Below are positions 40,954-49,120 of a DNA stretch of 50,429 nt, piece by piece. A model generated the notes under the pieces. It was not told the DNA's origin and ran no database searches. It worked only from the letters and a program-made list of their open reading frames with translations. Position numbers and translations under genes: made by a program. The first letter of the stretch is position 1. Each line of letters begins with the position of its first letter. Source of the stretch: Bacillus sp. AZ43 (lineage in GTDB: Bacteria > Actinomycetota > Actinomycetes > Mycobacteriales > Geodermatophilaceae); assembly GCA_004570425.1 (NCBI GenBank), contig SPQJ01000033.1, positions 1 through 50,429 of the forward strand, read 5' to 3'.

Positions 40954-42027
40954 ATGGCACTCCCGGACCGCCCCCTGGTCGTCACCGTCCTCGTCGCCGA
41001 CCGGCTCGTCGCCGCCTTCGGCCTGGGCGTGTGCAACGAGGTGTTCGGCTACGACCGCACCCGGCTCGGGCTGCCGCGCTTCGACTTCGCGCTGGCCGCC
41101 GAGCACCCGGGTGTGCTGCACACCGACACGGGCATCGGGGTCGTCGTCCAGCACGACCTGGCGCGCGTGGACCGGTCGGACATCCTGCTCATCACCGCAT
41201 GGGAGGACTTCGACGCCGACCCCTCGCCGCGGCTGCTGGACGCCGTCCGCCGCGCGCACGCCCGCGGCGCGCTGATCGTCAGCCACTGCACGGGGGTGTT
41301 CGTCCTCGCCGCGGCCGGCCTGCTCGACGGCCGCAGGGTGACGACCCACTGGAAGTGGACCGGCGAGCTGGCCACCCGCTACCCGCACCTCGAGGTCGAC
41401 CCGTCGGTCCTCTACGTCGACAACGGGCAGATCATCACCGGCGCCGGCACGGCGGCCGGCGTCGACGCCCTGCTCCACCTGATCCGGCGCGAGTGGGGGG
41501 CGAACGCGGCCAACGCGCTCGCGCGGGAGATGGTCGTGCCCCCGCACCGCGACGGCGGGCAGGCGCAGTTCATCGACGCCCCGGTCGCCGCCTGCGAGGA
41601 CGACCGCCTCGGCGCGGTCCTCGAGTGGGCGCAGAAGCACCTGGCCGAGGACATCAGCGTCGACCTGCTCGCCCGCCGCGCGCTGATGAGCCCGCGCAGC
41701 TTCGCCCGCCGGTTCAAGGCGACGACGGGGACGACGCCGCACGCGTGGCTGCTCGGTCAGCGGCTCGCAGCCGCCGAGGCGTTGCTCGAGGACTCCGACG
41801 CCCCGATCGAGGAGATCGCCCGCCTGGTCGGCTTCGGCACCGCCGCCGGGCTGCGGGAGCAGTTCGCCCGCCGGCGCGGGGTCTCGCCCCGCGCCTACCG
41901 GCAGACGTTCCGGGCCACCTCAGGCGCCGGGCCGGCGGCGCTGCAGCTCGACGGGCACCGGTCGCGGGCTGGCCGGGTGGGGCGCGACGAGCCCCTGGTC
42001 GAGGCGGAGCTCGGCCAGCCGGCGTAG
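40954..42027 (+). CDS. GlxA-type AraC regulator (DJ-1/PfpI domain)
   Basis: 357 residues. An N-terminal class I glutamine amidotransferase-like domain (with [15 protein letters not shown], a Cys near residue 109) precedes an AraC helix-turn-helix pair ([40 protein letters not shown]). Such GlxA-type proteins regulate catabolic or stress genes, sensing an unknown small molecule. Its last 108 bases overlap the 3' end of the convergent gene at 41920. Confidence 0.93.
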   Translation: MALPDRPLVVTVLVADRLVAAFGLGVCNEVFGYDRTRLGLPRFDFALAAEHPGVLHTDTGIGVVVQHDLARVDRSDILLITAWEDFDADPSPRLLDAVRRAHARGALIVSHCTGVFVLAAAGLLDGRRVTTHWKWTGELATRYPHLEVDPSVLYVDNGQIITGAGTAAGVDALLHLIRREWGANAANALAREMVVPPHRDGGQAQFIDAPVAACEDDRLGAVLEWAQKHLAEDISVDLLARRALMSPRSFARRFKATTGTTPHAWLLGQRLAAAEALLEDSDAPIEEIARLVGFGTAAGLREQFARRRGVSPRAYRQTFRATSGAGPAALQLDGHRSRAGRVGRDEPLVEAELGQPA

Positions 42028-42729
42028 CTCGGCGAACGCGGCCTCGCCCAGGAGCTCGGTCAGCTCGGGGGCGTAGGTCTCCACCAGCGGCTCGGGCGCG
42101 ACGTGCGCCAGCGGCGAGCCGGTGCACCACCAGTGCAGGTCGGCCCCGCCCGGACCCCAGCCCCGCCGGTCGAACTCCCCGATCGTCGACACCAGCACCC
42201 GCGTGCCGTCGGGGCGCTCGACGTGCTCCTGCTCGCGACGCACCGGCAGCTGCCAGCACACGTCGGGTTTGGTGGTCAGGGGATGCACCCCGGTCCGCAG
42301 CGCCATCCGGTGCAGCGCGCAGCCCTGGCCCCCCGCGAAGCCCGGCCGGTTGAGGAAGACGCAGGCGCCGTCGACGACCCGGGTGCGCAGCGATCCCGTC
42401 CCGCTCTCGTCGTGGGCGCTGTCCTCCTCGGTCCAGTCGCCGCGGCCCACGGGCGCGAGCTGCCAGTCCTCGTCGGTGAGCTGTGCGACCGAGGCGGAGA
42501 CGCGGTTCAGGTCGTCCTCGTCGGTGAAGAACGCTCCGTGGCTGCAGCAGCCGTCGTCCGGCCGGCCCTCCACCACGCCGGCGCACCCGCGGCCGAAGAT
42601 GCAGGTCCAGGCCGAGGTCAGCCAGGTCAGGTCGGCCCGGACGACGTGCCCCGGGTCGGCCGGGTCGGGGAACTCCACCCACTCGCGCGCGAAGTCGAGC
42701 GGGACCTCGGCGGGTGGCTCGTCCGGCAC
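41920..42729 (-). CDS. Conserved Cys-rich protein (Rv0495c-like)
   Basis: 269 residues. It carries the Cys cluster [12 protein letters not shown]...[11 protein letters not shown] and further conserved pairs ([23 protein letters not shown]). The pattern suggests Fe-S or zinc binding, with a DUF3109-like look. By recall it corresponds to Rv0495c, which also precedes the ppx-like gene. GTG 42729 lies six bases after TAGGCT (minus), leaderless. Its 3' end overlaps the GlxA gene by 108 bp. Confidence 0.88.
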   Translation of the reverse strand: MPDEPPAEVPLDFAREWVEFPDPADPGHVVRADLTWLTSAWTCIFGRGCAGVVEGRPDDGCCSHGAFFTDEDDLNRVSASVAQLTDEDWQLAPVGRGDWTEEDSAHDESGTGSLRTRVVDGACVFLNRPGFAGGQGCALHRMALRTGVHPLTTKPDVCWQLPVRREQEHVERPDGTRVLVSTIGEFDRRGWGPGGADLHWWCTGSPLAHVAPEPLVETYAPELTELLGEAAFAELRRLAELRLDQGLVAPHPASPRPVPVELQRRRPGA

Positions 42730-42735
42730 GCGCCC

Positions 42736-42764
42736 AGCCTACGGGCGGCCCCGCCCGGCAGACT
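42736..42764. promoter_or_regulatory. Divergent leaderless -10 elements for Rv0495c-like gene and ppx
   Basis: TAGGCT on minus (42741 down to 42736) lies six bases before GTG 42729. CAGACT on plus (42759-42764) lies six bases before ATG 42771. Confidence 0.5.
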
Positions 42765-42770
42765 GGGGCC

Positions 42771-43715
42771 ATGCGGCTCGGGGTGCTGGACGTCGGATCG
42801 AACACCGTCCACCTGCTGGTGGTCGACGCCCATCGCGGCGCGCACCCCACGCCGATGCACGACGACCGCTGGCTGCTCCGGCTGGCCGAGCAGATCGGCG
42901 ACGACGGCGAGCTGTCCAAGGCGGGGGAGAAGGCCCTGCTCCAGGCCGTCCGCGAGGCGTGCGACCAGGCCGAGAAACAGGGCTGCGACGAGCTGCTGGC
43001 GATGGTCACGTCGGCGATCCGCGACGCGACCAACGGCCAGGAGGTGCTCGACCGCGTGCGGGAGCGCACCGGCGTCGAGCTGCAGGTGCTCAGCGGCGAG
43101 GACGAGGCCCGGCTCACCTTCCTCGCCGTCCGGCGCTGGTTCGGCTGGAGCGCCGGGCGGCTGATGGTCCTCGACATCGGTGGCGGCTCCCTCGAGCTGG
43201 CCTGCGGCATCGACGAGGACCCCGACGTCGCCCTGTCGCTGCCGCTGGGCGCGGGCCGCATGACCCGGCGGTTCCTGCCCGCGGCACGCGACGGCGGGCG
43301 GCCCGACCTCGCGGCGCTGGCCACGCTCGACGGCCACGCGCAGGACCTGCTCGAGCCCGCCGCGAAGAAGCTGCGCGGTGTCGGGCCCCCGGACCTGGTG
43401 GCCGCCACCAGCAAGACCTTCCGGACGCTGGCGCGGCTGACCGGCGCCGCTCCCTACTCCGCCGGACTGCAGGTGCCGCGCCAGCTGACCCTCGAGGGCC
43501 TGGAGCAGCTCGTCGGCTTCGTCGCGCGCATCGAGTCCTCGGCGCTGGCCGAACTGAGGGGTGTCTCACCCGACCGCGCGCACCAGGTTCCCGCGGGCGC
43601 GGTCGTGGCTGCCGCCACGATGCGTGCGCTGGACGTACGGTGCGTGAGGATTTGTCCGTGGGCGCTGCGGGAGGGTGTCATCCTGCGCAGGCTGGACTCG
43701 TTGGGAGGGGTGTGA
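42771..43715 (+). CDS. Ppx/GppA exopolyphosphatase-type protein
   Basis: 314 residues of the ASKHA fold: LGVLDVGSNTVHLLVVDA, MVTSAIRDATNG, and VLDIGGGSLELACG. These enzymes degrade polyphosphate or pppGpp. It matches Rv0496, the short actinobacterial form without a C-terminal domain. ATG 42771 is leaderless. The stop overlaps the next start (GTGATGG). With pst and senX3-regX3 nearby it completes a phosphate theme. Confidence 0.93.
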   Translation: MRLGVLDVGSNTVHLLVVDAHRGAHPTPMHDDRWLLRLAEQIGDDGELSKAGEKALLQAVREACDQAEKQGCDELLAMVTSAIRDATNGQEVLDRVRERTGVELQVLSGEDEARLTFLAVRRWFGWSAGRLMVLDIGGGSLELACGIDEDPDVALSLPLGAGRMTRRFLPAARDGGRPDLAALATLDGHAQDLLEPAAKKLRGVGPPDLVAATSKTFRTLARLTGAAPYSAGLQVPRQLTLEGLEQLVGFVARIESSALAELRGVSPDRAHQVPAGAVVAAATMRALDVRCVRICPWALREGVILRRLDSLGGV

Positions 43716-44617
43716 TGGCCGAGCCGGAGTGGAACCCGGACACGGGAGGGCGCTCACTCGCCGAGATCCTCCGCGAGGCCGGCATCGAGTCGGCCAACCG
43801 TGCCGCTCGTCGCCGGTCGTGGGACGACCCCGAGGAGACCGGCATCCGGCAGCGGCGCGCCGAGGCCGCCGCGGCCGACGGCGTGGCCGGGCGCACGGGG
43901 TACGGCCGGCGGCGCAGTGACCACGCCGACAGCGACCGCCCGGACTTCACCTCACCGCCCCCGGGCGTCGAGCGGCGCCGGCAGCCCGACCGCCGTCAGG
44001 CCCGTCGGCCGGTCCCCGAGTCGCACACCGCGGCCATCCCGGGCCTGCGGCCCGACCGGAAGCCGGGCGTCCCGGCAGGCGGGCCCATGCACAGCGTCCC
44101 GGTGCCCGCCCCCGAGCGCGCCGTCCGCGAGGCGCCCGTCCGCGAGGCGCCCGTCCGCGACGCGCCCGTCCGCGAGGCAGCCGTCCGCGAGGCGCCCGTG
44201 CGGGAGCGGCGGACCGTCCAGCCGATCCCGCAGCGCGGTGCCCCCCGCGTGGAGCATCCGGCGACCGGCCCCATCCCCGTGGTGCACCCCGACCAGCTCG
44301 ACGCCGACCTCGACGAGCTCGAGGCCACCCCGCAGGAGAGCGCCCTGGCGTGGCTGCGCTTCGCCGGGGAACTGGTGATCGCCCTCGCCGCCGGGGTCGG
44401 CGTCTACTTCGCCGCGACCGTCCTCTGGGAGATCGTGCCGCACCTCGCCGTCTTCCTGGCGCCGCTCGCGGTGACCGGGCTGGTCACCGGCGTGGGCGTC
44501 TGGCGGCAGCGGCAGGGGCGCGAACCGATCGGTGCGCGCCTGCTCGCGGTCCTGGTGTTCGCGGGCACCCTGCTCACGATCGCGCCGGCGGCCGGGCTGC
44601 TGGTCGCCGCGTCGTAG
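43715..44617 (+). CDS. Membrane protein with a Pro-rich repeat domain (Rv0497-like)
   Basis: 300 residues. An Arg/Pro-rich soluble N-terminal part (residues 1-215) holds five tandem copies of a VREAP pentapeptide (near residues 137-161), then a conserved block (LDADLDELEATPQESALAWL) and three or four membrane helices at the C-terminus. No enzyme motif is seen. ATG 43715 overlaps the ppx stop; GGGAGGGG precedes it. It matches Rv0497 in position and topology. Confidence 0.85.
   Translation: MAEPEWNPDTGGRSLAEILREAGIESANRAARRRSWDDPEETGIRQRRAEAAAADGVAGRTGYGRRRSDHADSDRPDFTSPPPGVERRRQPDRRQARRPVPESHTAAIPGLRPDRKPGVPAGGPMHSVPVPAPERAVREAPVREAPVRDAPVREAAVREAPVRERRTVQPIPQRGAPRVEHPATGPIPVVHPDQLDADLDELEATPQESALAWLRFAGELVIALAAGVGVYFAATVLWEIVPHLAVFLAPLAVTGLVTGVGVWRQRQGREPIGARLLAVLVFAGTLLTIAPAAGLLVAAS
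44123..44197 (+). repeat. 15-bp coding tandem repeat, five copies
   Basis: Units of GTCCGCGAGGCGCCC encode VREAP. Copies 1, 2 and 5 are identical. Copy 3 has GAC for GAG. Copy 4 has GCAGCC for GCGCCC. The repeat is in frame, so copy-number change would lengthen or shorten the linker without breaking the protein. Confidence 0.9.
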
Positions 44618-44624
44618 CCGCGGG

Positions 44625-45188
44625 TCAGTCGGCCGACTCGTCCTCGTCCCCGCGGGCGAACTCCTCGACCATGGCGGCGCAGAAGGCGTCGAGGTCGTCG
44701 GGCTTGCGGCTGGTGACCAGGTTGCCGTCGACGACGACCTCCTCGTCCACCCAGTCCGCACCGGCGTTGCGCAGGTCGGTCTGCAGCGAGGGCCACGAGG
44801 TCATCCGGCGGCCCTTCACCGCGCCGGCCTCGATGAGCACCCACGGGGCGTGGCAGATCGCGGCCACCGGCTTGCCGGCGTCGAAGAACGACGTCACGAA
44901 GGCCACCGCGTCCGCGTCGGCGCGCACGAAGTCGCCGTTGATGACGCCGCCCGGCAGGACCAGGGCGGCGTAGGAGTCGGGGTCGGCCGACCCGACGACG
45001 GCGTCGACGGTCTTGGTGTCGCCCTTGTCGATGTGGTCGTAGGCGGTGATCGTGCCGGCCTCCAGGGACACCAGCTCCGGCTCCGCCCCGGCCTCCTCCA
45101 GCGCCTGCCAGGGCCGGTCCAGCTCGACCTGCTCGACACCGTCCGTGGCCAGCACGGCCACCTTCATCCCGTCCAGTTCTCCTGCCAT
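44625..45188 (-). CDS. DJ-1/PfpI family protein
   Basis: 187 residues. A type 1 glutamine amidotransferase-like fold with the nucleophile elbow AAICHAPWVL (Cys) and the acidic LVLPGGVINGD. Homologues include stress proteases and deglycases. The exact activity is unclear. ATG 45188 is used; ATG 45167 (seven residues shorter) is possible and has GGAG 11 bases upstream. It is divergent from proC, which has its own leaderless promoter. Confidence 0.9.
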   Translation of the reverse strand: MAGELDGMKVAVLATDGVEQVELDRPWQALEEAGAEPELVSLEAGTITAYDHIDKGDTKTVDAVVGSADPDSYAALVLPGGVINGDFVRADADAVAFVTSFFDAGKPVAAICHAPWVLIEAGAVKGRRMTSWPSLQTDLRNAGADWVDEEVVVDGNLVTSRKPDDLDAFCAAMVEEFARGDEDESAD

Positions 45189-45234
45189 GGGGCGGCGGCT
45201 ACCCGGGCCCGGGACGGCGCACACCCGGGCCCAT

Positions 45235-45240
45235 TACGGT
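45235..45240 (+). promoter_or_regulatory. -10 element for leaderless proC
   Basis: TACGGT lies seven bases before GTG 45248. Confidence 0.6.
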
Positions 45241-45247
45241 TTCCGAC

Positions 45248-46093
45248 GTGTCCGAGACCCCTGCCACGTCGTCCCCGACCCCCACCGGCCGCCGCGGGCT
45301 GGCCATCATCGGCGGCGGCAAGATGGGCGAGGCGCTGCTCTCCGGGCTGGTCCGGCGGGGCGGACCGGACGGCCTGCTGGTCTCCGAGCGCAGCCCGGAG
45401 CGGGCGGCGGAGCTCGCCACGCGGTACGGCGTCGACACCGTCGACCTCGCCGGGGCGGCGGGCCGCGCGCGGGTGCTGCTGCTGGCGGTCAAGCCGCAGG
45501 ACATCGACGGCCTGCTGGGCCGGCTGGCCGAGCACGTCGACCCGGGGCACCTCGTGGTGTCCATCGCCGCCGGCGTGCCGACGGCGCGGATCGAGGCGGC
45601 CCTCCCCGCGGGCGTGCCGGTCGTGCGGGTGATGCCGAACACGCCCGCGCTCGTCGACGAGGGGATGAGCGTGCTCTCCGCGGGCGCCCATGCGGGGGAG
45701 GAGCACCTCGACGAGGCCGAGGCGCTGCTCGCCGCGGTCGGCCGGGTGCGGCGGGTGCCCGAATCCCAGCAGGACGCCGTCACTGCCCTGTCGGGCAGCG
45801 GCCCGGCGTACTTCTTCTACCTGGTCGAGGCGATGGTCGACGCCGGCATCCTGCTGGGCCTCCCGCGGGCGCTGGCCGTCGACCTGATCGTCCAGACCGC
45901 GCTCGGTTCGGCGGTGATGATGCGCGACTCCGGTGAGCACCCCGTGCAGCTGCGCGAGGCCGTCACCAGCCCCGGGGGGACGACGATCGCCGCGGTGCGG
46001 GAGCTGGAGCGGCACGGGGTGCGGGCGGCGCTGATCGCCGCGATCGAGGCGGCGCACGCCCGCTCCGTCGAGCTCGGCCGGGACGGTTCCTGA
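45248..46093 (+). CDS. proC: Pyrroline-5-carboxylate reductase ProC
   Basis: 281 residues. It reduces pyrroline-5-carboxylate to proline with NAD(P)H. The cofactor loop is LAIIGGGKMGEALLSGL, followed by VRVMPNTPALV and the catalytic SGSGPAYFFYLVEA and VTSPGGTT. A 20-residue N-terminal extension is Pro/Thr-rich. The proC, bldC, bS22 order matches Rv0500-Rv0500B. Confidence 0.96.
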   Translation: MSETPATSSPTPTGRRGLAIIGGGKMGEALLSGLVRRGGPDGLLVSERSPERAAELATRYGVDTVDLAGAAGRARVLLLAVKPQDIDGLLGRLAEHVDPGHLVVSIAAGVPTARIEAALPAGVPVVRVMPNTPALVDEGMSVLSAGAHAGEEHLDEAEALLAAVGRVRRVPESQQDAVTALSGSGPAYFFYLVEAMVDAGILLGLPRALAVDLIVQTALGSAVMMRDSGEHPVQLREAVTSPGGTTIAAVRELERHGVRAALIAAIEAAHARSVELGRDGS

Positions 46094-46395
46094 CGCGAGG
46101 GAGCCGTGGGGCAGGAGCGCCGCGTGCGACGGCGAGCCGGGCACCGTAACGCGGATGCCCACGCGAATCCAGCACCCAGCGTCATTGGCTCGTGACCGTG
46201 TCGCGAAACGCGCCGGACAACAGAACTCACGTGTCGCATAGGTGTAGTTCTGCCGAGGACGGACCGTTCCGCCTGTTCGATTCAACCATCGCACCAGTCA
46301 CGTCCGTCCCCTTACGCTCTGTGGCAGCACATGCGTGTTCAGTTGCCGGTGGGGAAGCCGGCGCCACGACATGAGCTAGGTCCGGAGACGAAGAC
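46094..46395. other. 302-bp intergenic region upstream of bldC
   Basis: No coding frame is convincing and GC content is lower than in the flanks. A TACGCT hexamer (46313-46318) could be a -10 for bldC, giving a leader of about 70 nt. A small inverted repeat GCCGG/CCGGC lies near 46345-46362. Such a long leader before bldC invites developmental control. I see no riboswitch I recognise. Confidence 0.4.
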
Positions 46396-46737
46396 ATGAC
46401 CATGCCCCAGCGCTCTGCCGCTCCCGCCATGCCCCGCCAGGGCGTGCCCGGCCCGCGGCCCGTCGGCCGCCCGATGGCTGCCACGATGGCCCGCCCCGTC
46501 CCGGCCCAGCACCCGGCCGCCATGCCGGTCGGTCGCCCGAGCGTCCCGGCCCCCCGCGCCGCCGTCACCTTCCTGACCGTGGCCGAGGTCGCCGCCATGA
46601 TGCGCGTCTCGAAGATGACCGTGTACCGCCTCGTCCACGCCGGCGAGCTCTCCGCCGTCCGCGTCGGCCGTTCCTTCCGCGTCCCGGAGCGCGCCGTGCA
46701 GGACTACCTGCGCGACGCCTACACCGACATCGCCTGA
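46396..46737 (+). CDS. bldC: BldC-type MerR-like DNA-binding regulator
   Basis: 113 residues. The C-terminal 60 form a MerR-like winged helix (LTVAEVAAMMRVSKMTVYRL, AVRVGRSFRVPERAVQDYL), as in Streptomyces BldC (68 residues). The N-terminal ~55 residues are a Met/Pro/Ala/Arg-rich disordered extension. BldC binds DNA cooperatively and delays development. ATG 46396 follows GGAGACGAAG. It lies beside the bS22 gene, as in Mycobacterium (Rv0500A). Confidence 0.93.
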   Translation: MTMPQRSAAPAMPRQGVPGPRPVGRPMAATMARPVPAQHPAAMPVGRPSVPAPRAAVTFLTVAEVAAMMRVSKMTVYRLVHAGELSAVRVGRSFRVPERAVQDYLRDAYTDIA

Positions 46738-46774
46738 GCCGTACCGCACCAGCCCTTCGTCGTGACCTGGTCCG

Positions 46775-46796
46775 CCCGCGGCAGCGTCGCCGCGGG
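46775..46796 (+). terminator. Terminator after bldC
   Basis: CCCGCGGC and GCCGCGGG form a perfect 8-bp stem with a 6-nt loop, 38 bp past the bldC stop. Confidence 0.6.
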
Positions 46797-46804
46797 ACGG
46801 CCGG

Positions 46805-46810
46805 TACGCT
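46805..46810 (+). promoter_or_regulatory. -10 candidate for bS22
   Basis: TACGCT lies after the bldC terminator and would give bS22 a leader of about 85 nt, containing a small hairpin GCCGGG/CCCGGC. Confidence 0.4.
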
Positions 46811-46901
46811 CGGACGCCGGGTGACGCCCGGCTGTCCACCGGACGGCCGCGGTCGTCACGTTCGAGCCTGAACATTTTCACGACGACGTCGGGAGCACCA
46901 C

Positions 46902-47000
46902 GTGGGTTCTGTCATCAAGAAGCGGCGCAAGCGGATGGCGAAGAAGAAGCACCGCAAGCTGCTGAAGAAGACGCGCGTCCAGCGACGCAACAAGAAGTGA
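46902..47000 (+). CDS. Ribosomal protein bS22 (AURKAIP1/COX24 domain, 32 aa)
   Basis: A 32-residue, strongly basic peptide of Lys and Arg ([19 protein letters not shown], then RVQRRNKK). It matches the actinobacterial small-subunit protein bS22 (Rv0500B), which binds rRNA near the decoding region. GTG 46902 has GGGAG seven bases upstream. It is too short for ordinary gene finders. The galE-like gene begins 10 nt after its stop. Confidence 0.93.
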   Translation: MGSVIKKRRKRMAKKKHRKLLKKTRVQRRNKK

Positions 47001-47010
47001 GCTGAGGCTC

Positions 47011-48117
47011 GTGCCGCCCGCGGTCGTCCTCGTCACCGGAGTGAGCCGGTGGCTGGGAGGCGCGTTGGCGGCCGAGCTCGCGGCCGACCCGGCCATCGGG
47101 CGGGTCATCGGCGTGGACACCGTCCCGCCCTCGCAGGAGATGCTCCGCCGGCTCGGCCGCACCGAGTTCGTCCGCGCGGACATCCGCAACCCGCTGATCG
47201 GCAAGGTCATCGCGGCGGCGTCGGTCGACACCGTCGTGCACATGAACATCAGCTCCACGCCGGCCGGGTCCGGTGGGCGGACGCCGATGAAGGAACTCAA
47301 CGTCATCGGCACGATGCAGCTGCTGGCGGCGTGCCAGCGGGCTCCCTCGGTCCGCCGGTTCGTGCTGAAGAGCACGAGCGCGGTCTACGGGGCCTCCTCG
47401 CGCGACCCCGCGGTGTTCACCGAGGCCATGCAGGCCCGGGCGGTACCGGCGGGCGGGTTCGCCAAGGACAGCCTCGACATCGAGGGCTACGTCCGCGCGT
47501 TCTCGCGGCGGCGTCCGAACGTCCAGGTCGCGATGCTGCGGTTCACCAACTTCATCGGCCCGCGGATCGACTCGCTGCTCACCGGCTTCTTCCGCATGCC
47601 CGTGGTGCCCACCGCGCTCGGGTACGACGCCCGAGTCCAGCTCCTCCACGAGGACGACGCGCTCGCCGTGCTGACCCGGGCGACCACCGGGTCCTTCACC
47701 GGCACGGTGAACGTCGGCGGCGAGGGCACGCTGCTGCTCTCGCAGGCCATCCGGCGGCTCGGGCGCGTGCAGGTGCCGTTGCCCTCGCCGGCCCTCGGGT
47801 CGGTCGGCCGGCTGTCCCGGCGGTTCGGCTTCGTCGACTACTCGCCGGAGCAGATGCGTTTCCTCAACTTCGGCCGGGTCGTGGACACCACGGTCCTGCG
47901 CCGGACGTTCGGGTACACCCCCCGCTACACCACGGAGGCGGCCCTGGCCGACTACGCGCGCACCGTGCCCCCCGTCGTCCCACCCGGCGTCGTCGACTCG
48001 GTGACCTCACGGGTCCGCTCGGTGCTCGAGCGCGCGAGCGACACCGCGTCCACGGTGGGCGAGCGCCTGCGGCCGACCCCGCCGCCCCCGGGTCTGCGGG
48101 CGGTGCGCGATGCCTGA
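47011..48117 (+). CDS. NAD-dependent epimerase (GalE2-like)
   Basis: 368 residues. An extended SDR with the cofactor loop TGVSRWLGGALAAEL, a mid-strand NISSTP, and conserved STSAVYGAS. The usual YxxxK is not plainly seen: the equivalent region is KDSLDIEGYVRAFS, where a Tyr without Lys at +4 appears. It may be a sugar epimerase or a cryptic binding protein. By recall it matches Rv0501. The next gene overlaps its end by 8 nt. Confidence 0.9.
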   Translation: MPPAVVLVTGVSRWLGGALAAELAADPAIGRVIGVDTVPPSQEMLRRLGRTEFVRADIRNPLIGKVIAAASVDTVVHMNISSTPAGSGGRTPMKELNVIGTMQLLAACQRAPSVRRFVLKSTSAVYGASSRDPAVFTEAMQARAVPAGGFAKDSLDIEGYVRAFSRRRPNVQVAMLRFTNFIGPRIDSLLTGFFRMPVVPTALGYDARVQLLHEDDALAVLTRATTGSFTGTVNVGGEGTLLLSQAIRRLGRVQVPLPSPALGSVGRLSRRFGFVDYSPEQMRFLNFGRVVDTTVLRRTFGYTPRYTTEAALADYARTVPPVVPPGVVDSVTSRVRSVLERASDTASTVGERLRPTPPPPGLRAVRDA

Positions 48118-49018
48118 GGCGCGGGTCATCCCGATCCGGCCGGACGACGACGAGCCCTACGTCCCGCCCGCCGCGCCACCCGGCTGGGAGGACCAGCTGG
48201 CCGGCGGCCTGGAGTTCCTGCGCCGCCGGCTCACCGGTGAGTACGAGACCGACGAGTTCGGCTTCGACCCGGACCTCACCGACCACCTGCTCCTGCCGGT
48301 GCTGCGCCCGCTCTACGAGAAGTGGTTCCGGGTGGAGAGCCAGGGCCTGGAGCACGTCCCCTCCGAGGGCGGCGCGCTCGTGGTGGCCAACCACTCCGGG
48401 ACCCTGCCGGCCGACGCGCTCATGGCCACGGTGGCGCTGCACGACGAGCACCCCGCGCGGCGGCGGCTCCGGCTGCTCGGCGCCGACCTGGTCTTCGAGC
48501 TGCCGTTCATCGGCACGATGAGCCGCAAGCTCGGCACGACGCTGGCCTGCAACGAGGACGCCGAGCGGCTGCTGGGCAAGGGCGAGCTGGTCGGCGTCTT
48601 CCCCGAGGGGTTCAAGGGCATCGGCAAGCCGTTCCGGGAGCGCTACACGCTGCAGCGGTTCGGCCGGGGCGGCTTCGTCACCGCGGCGCTGCGCACCGGT
48701 GTCCCGATCATCCCGTGCGCGATCGTCGGCGCCGAGGAGATCTACCCGATGATCGGCAACGCCCGGACCGCGGCCCGGCTGCTGGGCCTGCCGTACCTGC
48801 CGATCACGCCGACGTTCCCGCTGCTCGGCCCGCTCGGGTTGGTCCCGCTGCCCTCGAAGTGGCTGATCGCGTTCGGCGAGCCGATCGAGACGGCGTCGTA
48901 CGGCCCGGCCGCGGCCGAGGACCCGATGCTGGTCTTCAACCTCACCGACCAGGTGCGAGAGACCATCCAGCACTCGCTCTACCAGCTGCTCCTGCAGCGC
49001 AAGAGCGTCTTCGGCTGA
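48110..49018 (+). CDS. PlsC-like lysophospholipid acyltransferase (Rv0502-like)
   Basis: 302 residues. An acyltransferase with the motif I region VVANHSGTLPADALM, in which the HX6D spacing differs from classical NHX4D, and motif III FPEGFKGIGKP. It acylates a glycerolipid or related alcohol at the membrane. ATG 48110 overlaps the preceding gene by 8 nt. It precedes the convergent HAD phosphatase, with a terminator hairpin between. Confidence 0.9.
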   Translation: MPEARVIPIRPDDDEPYVPPAAPPGWEDQLAGGLEFLRRRLTGEYETDEFGFDPDLTDHLLLPVLRPLYEKWFRVESQGLEHVPSEGGALVVANHSGTLPADALMATVALHDEHPARRRLRLLGADLVFELPFIGTMSRKLGTTLACNEDAERLLGKGELVGVFPEGFKGIGKPFRERYTLQRFGRGGFVTAALRTGVPIIPCAIVGAEEIYPMIGNARTAARLLGLPYLPITPTFPLLGPLGLVPLPSKWLIAFGEPIETASYGPAAAEDPMLVFNLTDQVRETIQHSLYQLLLQRKSVFG

Positions 49019-49100
49019 GCCCCGACGAGCGGGGGCCGCAGGCTCCCCGAGGAACGGCAGCAACGGCTCGGAGCACCAGGGGCACGGCTCCTGGTCGCGG

Positions 49101-49119
49101 TGTCGGCCGTAGGCCGACA
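49101..49119. terminator. Hairpin between the acyltransferase and the HAD gene
   Basis: TGTCGGCC and GGCCGACA form a perfect 8-bp stem with a GTA loop, two bases before the HAD stop on minus. It serves either convergent gene. Confidence 0.6.
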
Positions 49120-49120
49120 G

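Noticed and set aside
44123-44197. CRISPR-like repeat array
   Set aside because: The units are 15 bp, contiguous without spacers and in frame in a coding region. They encode VREAP repeats.
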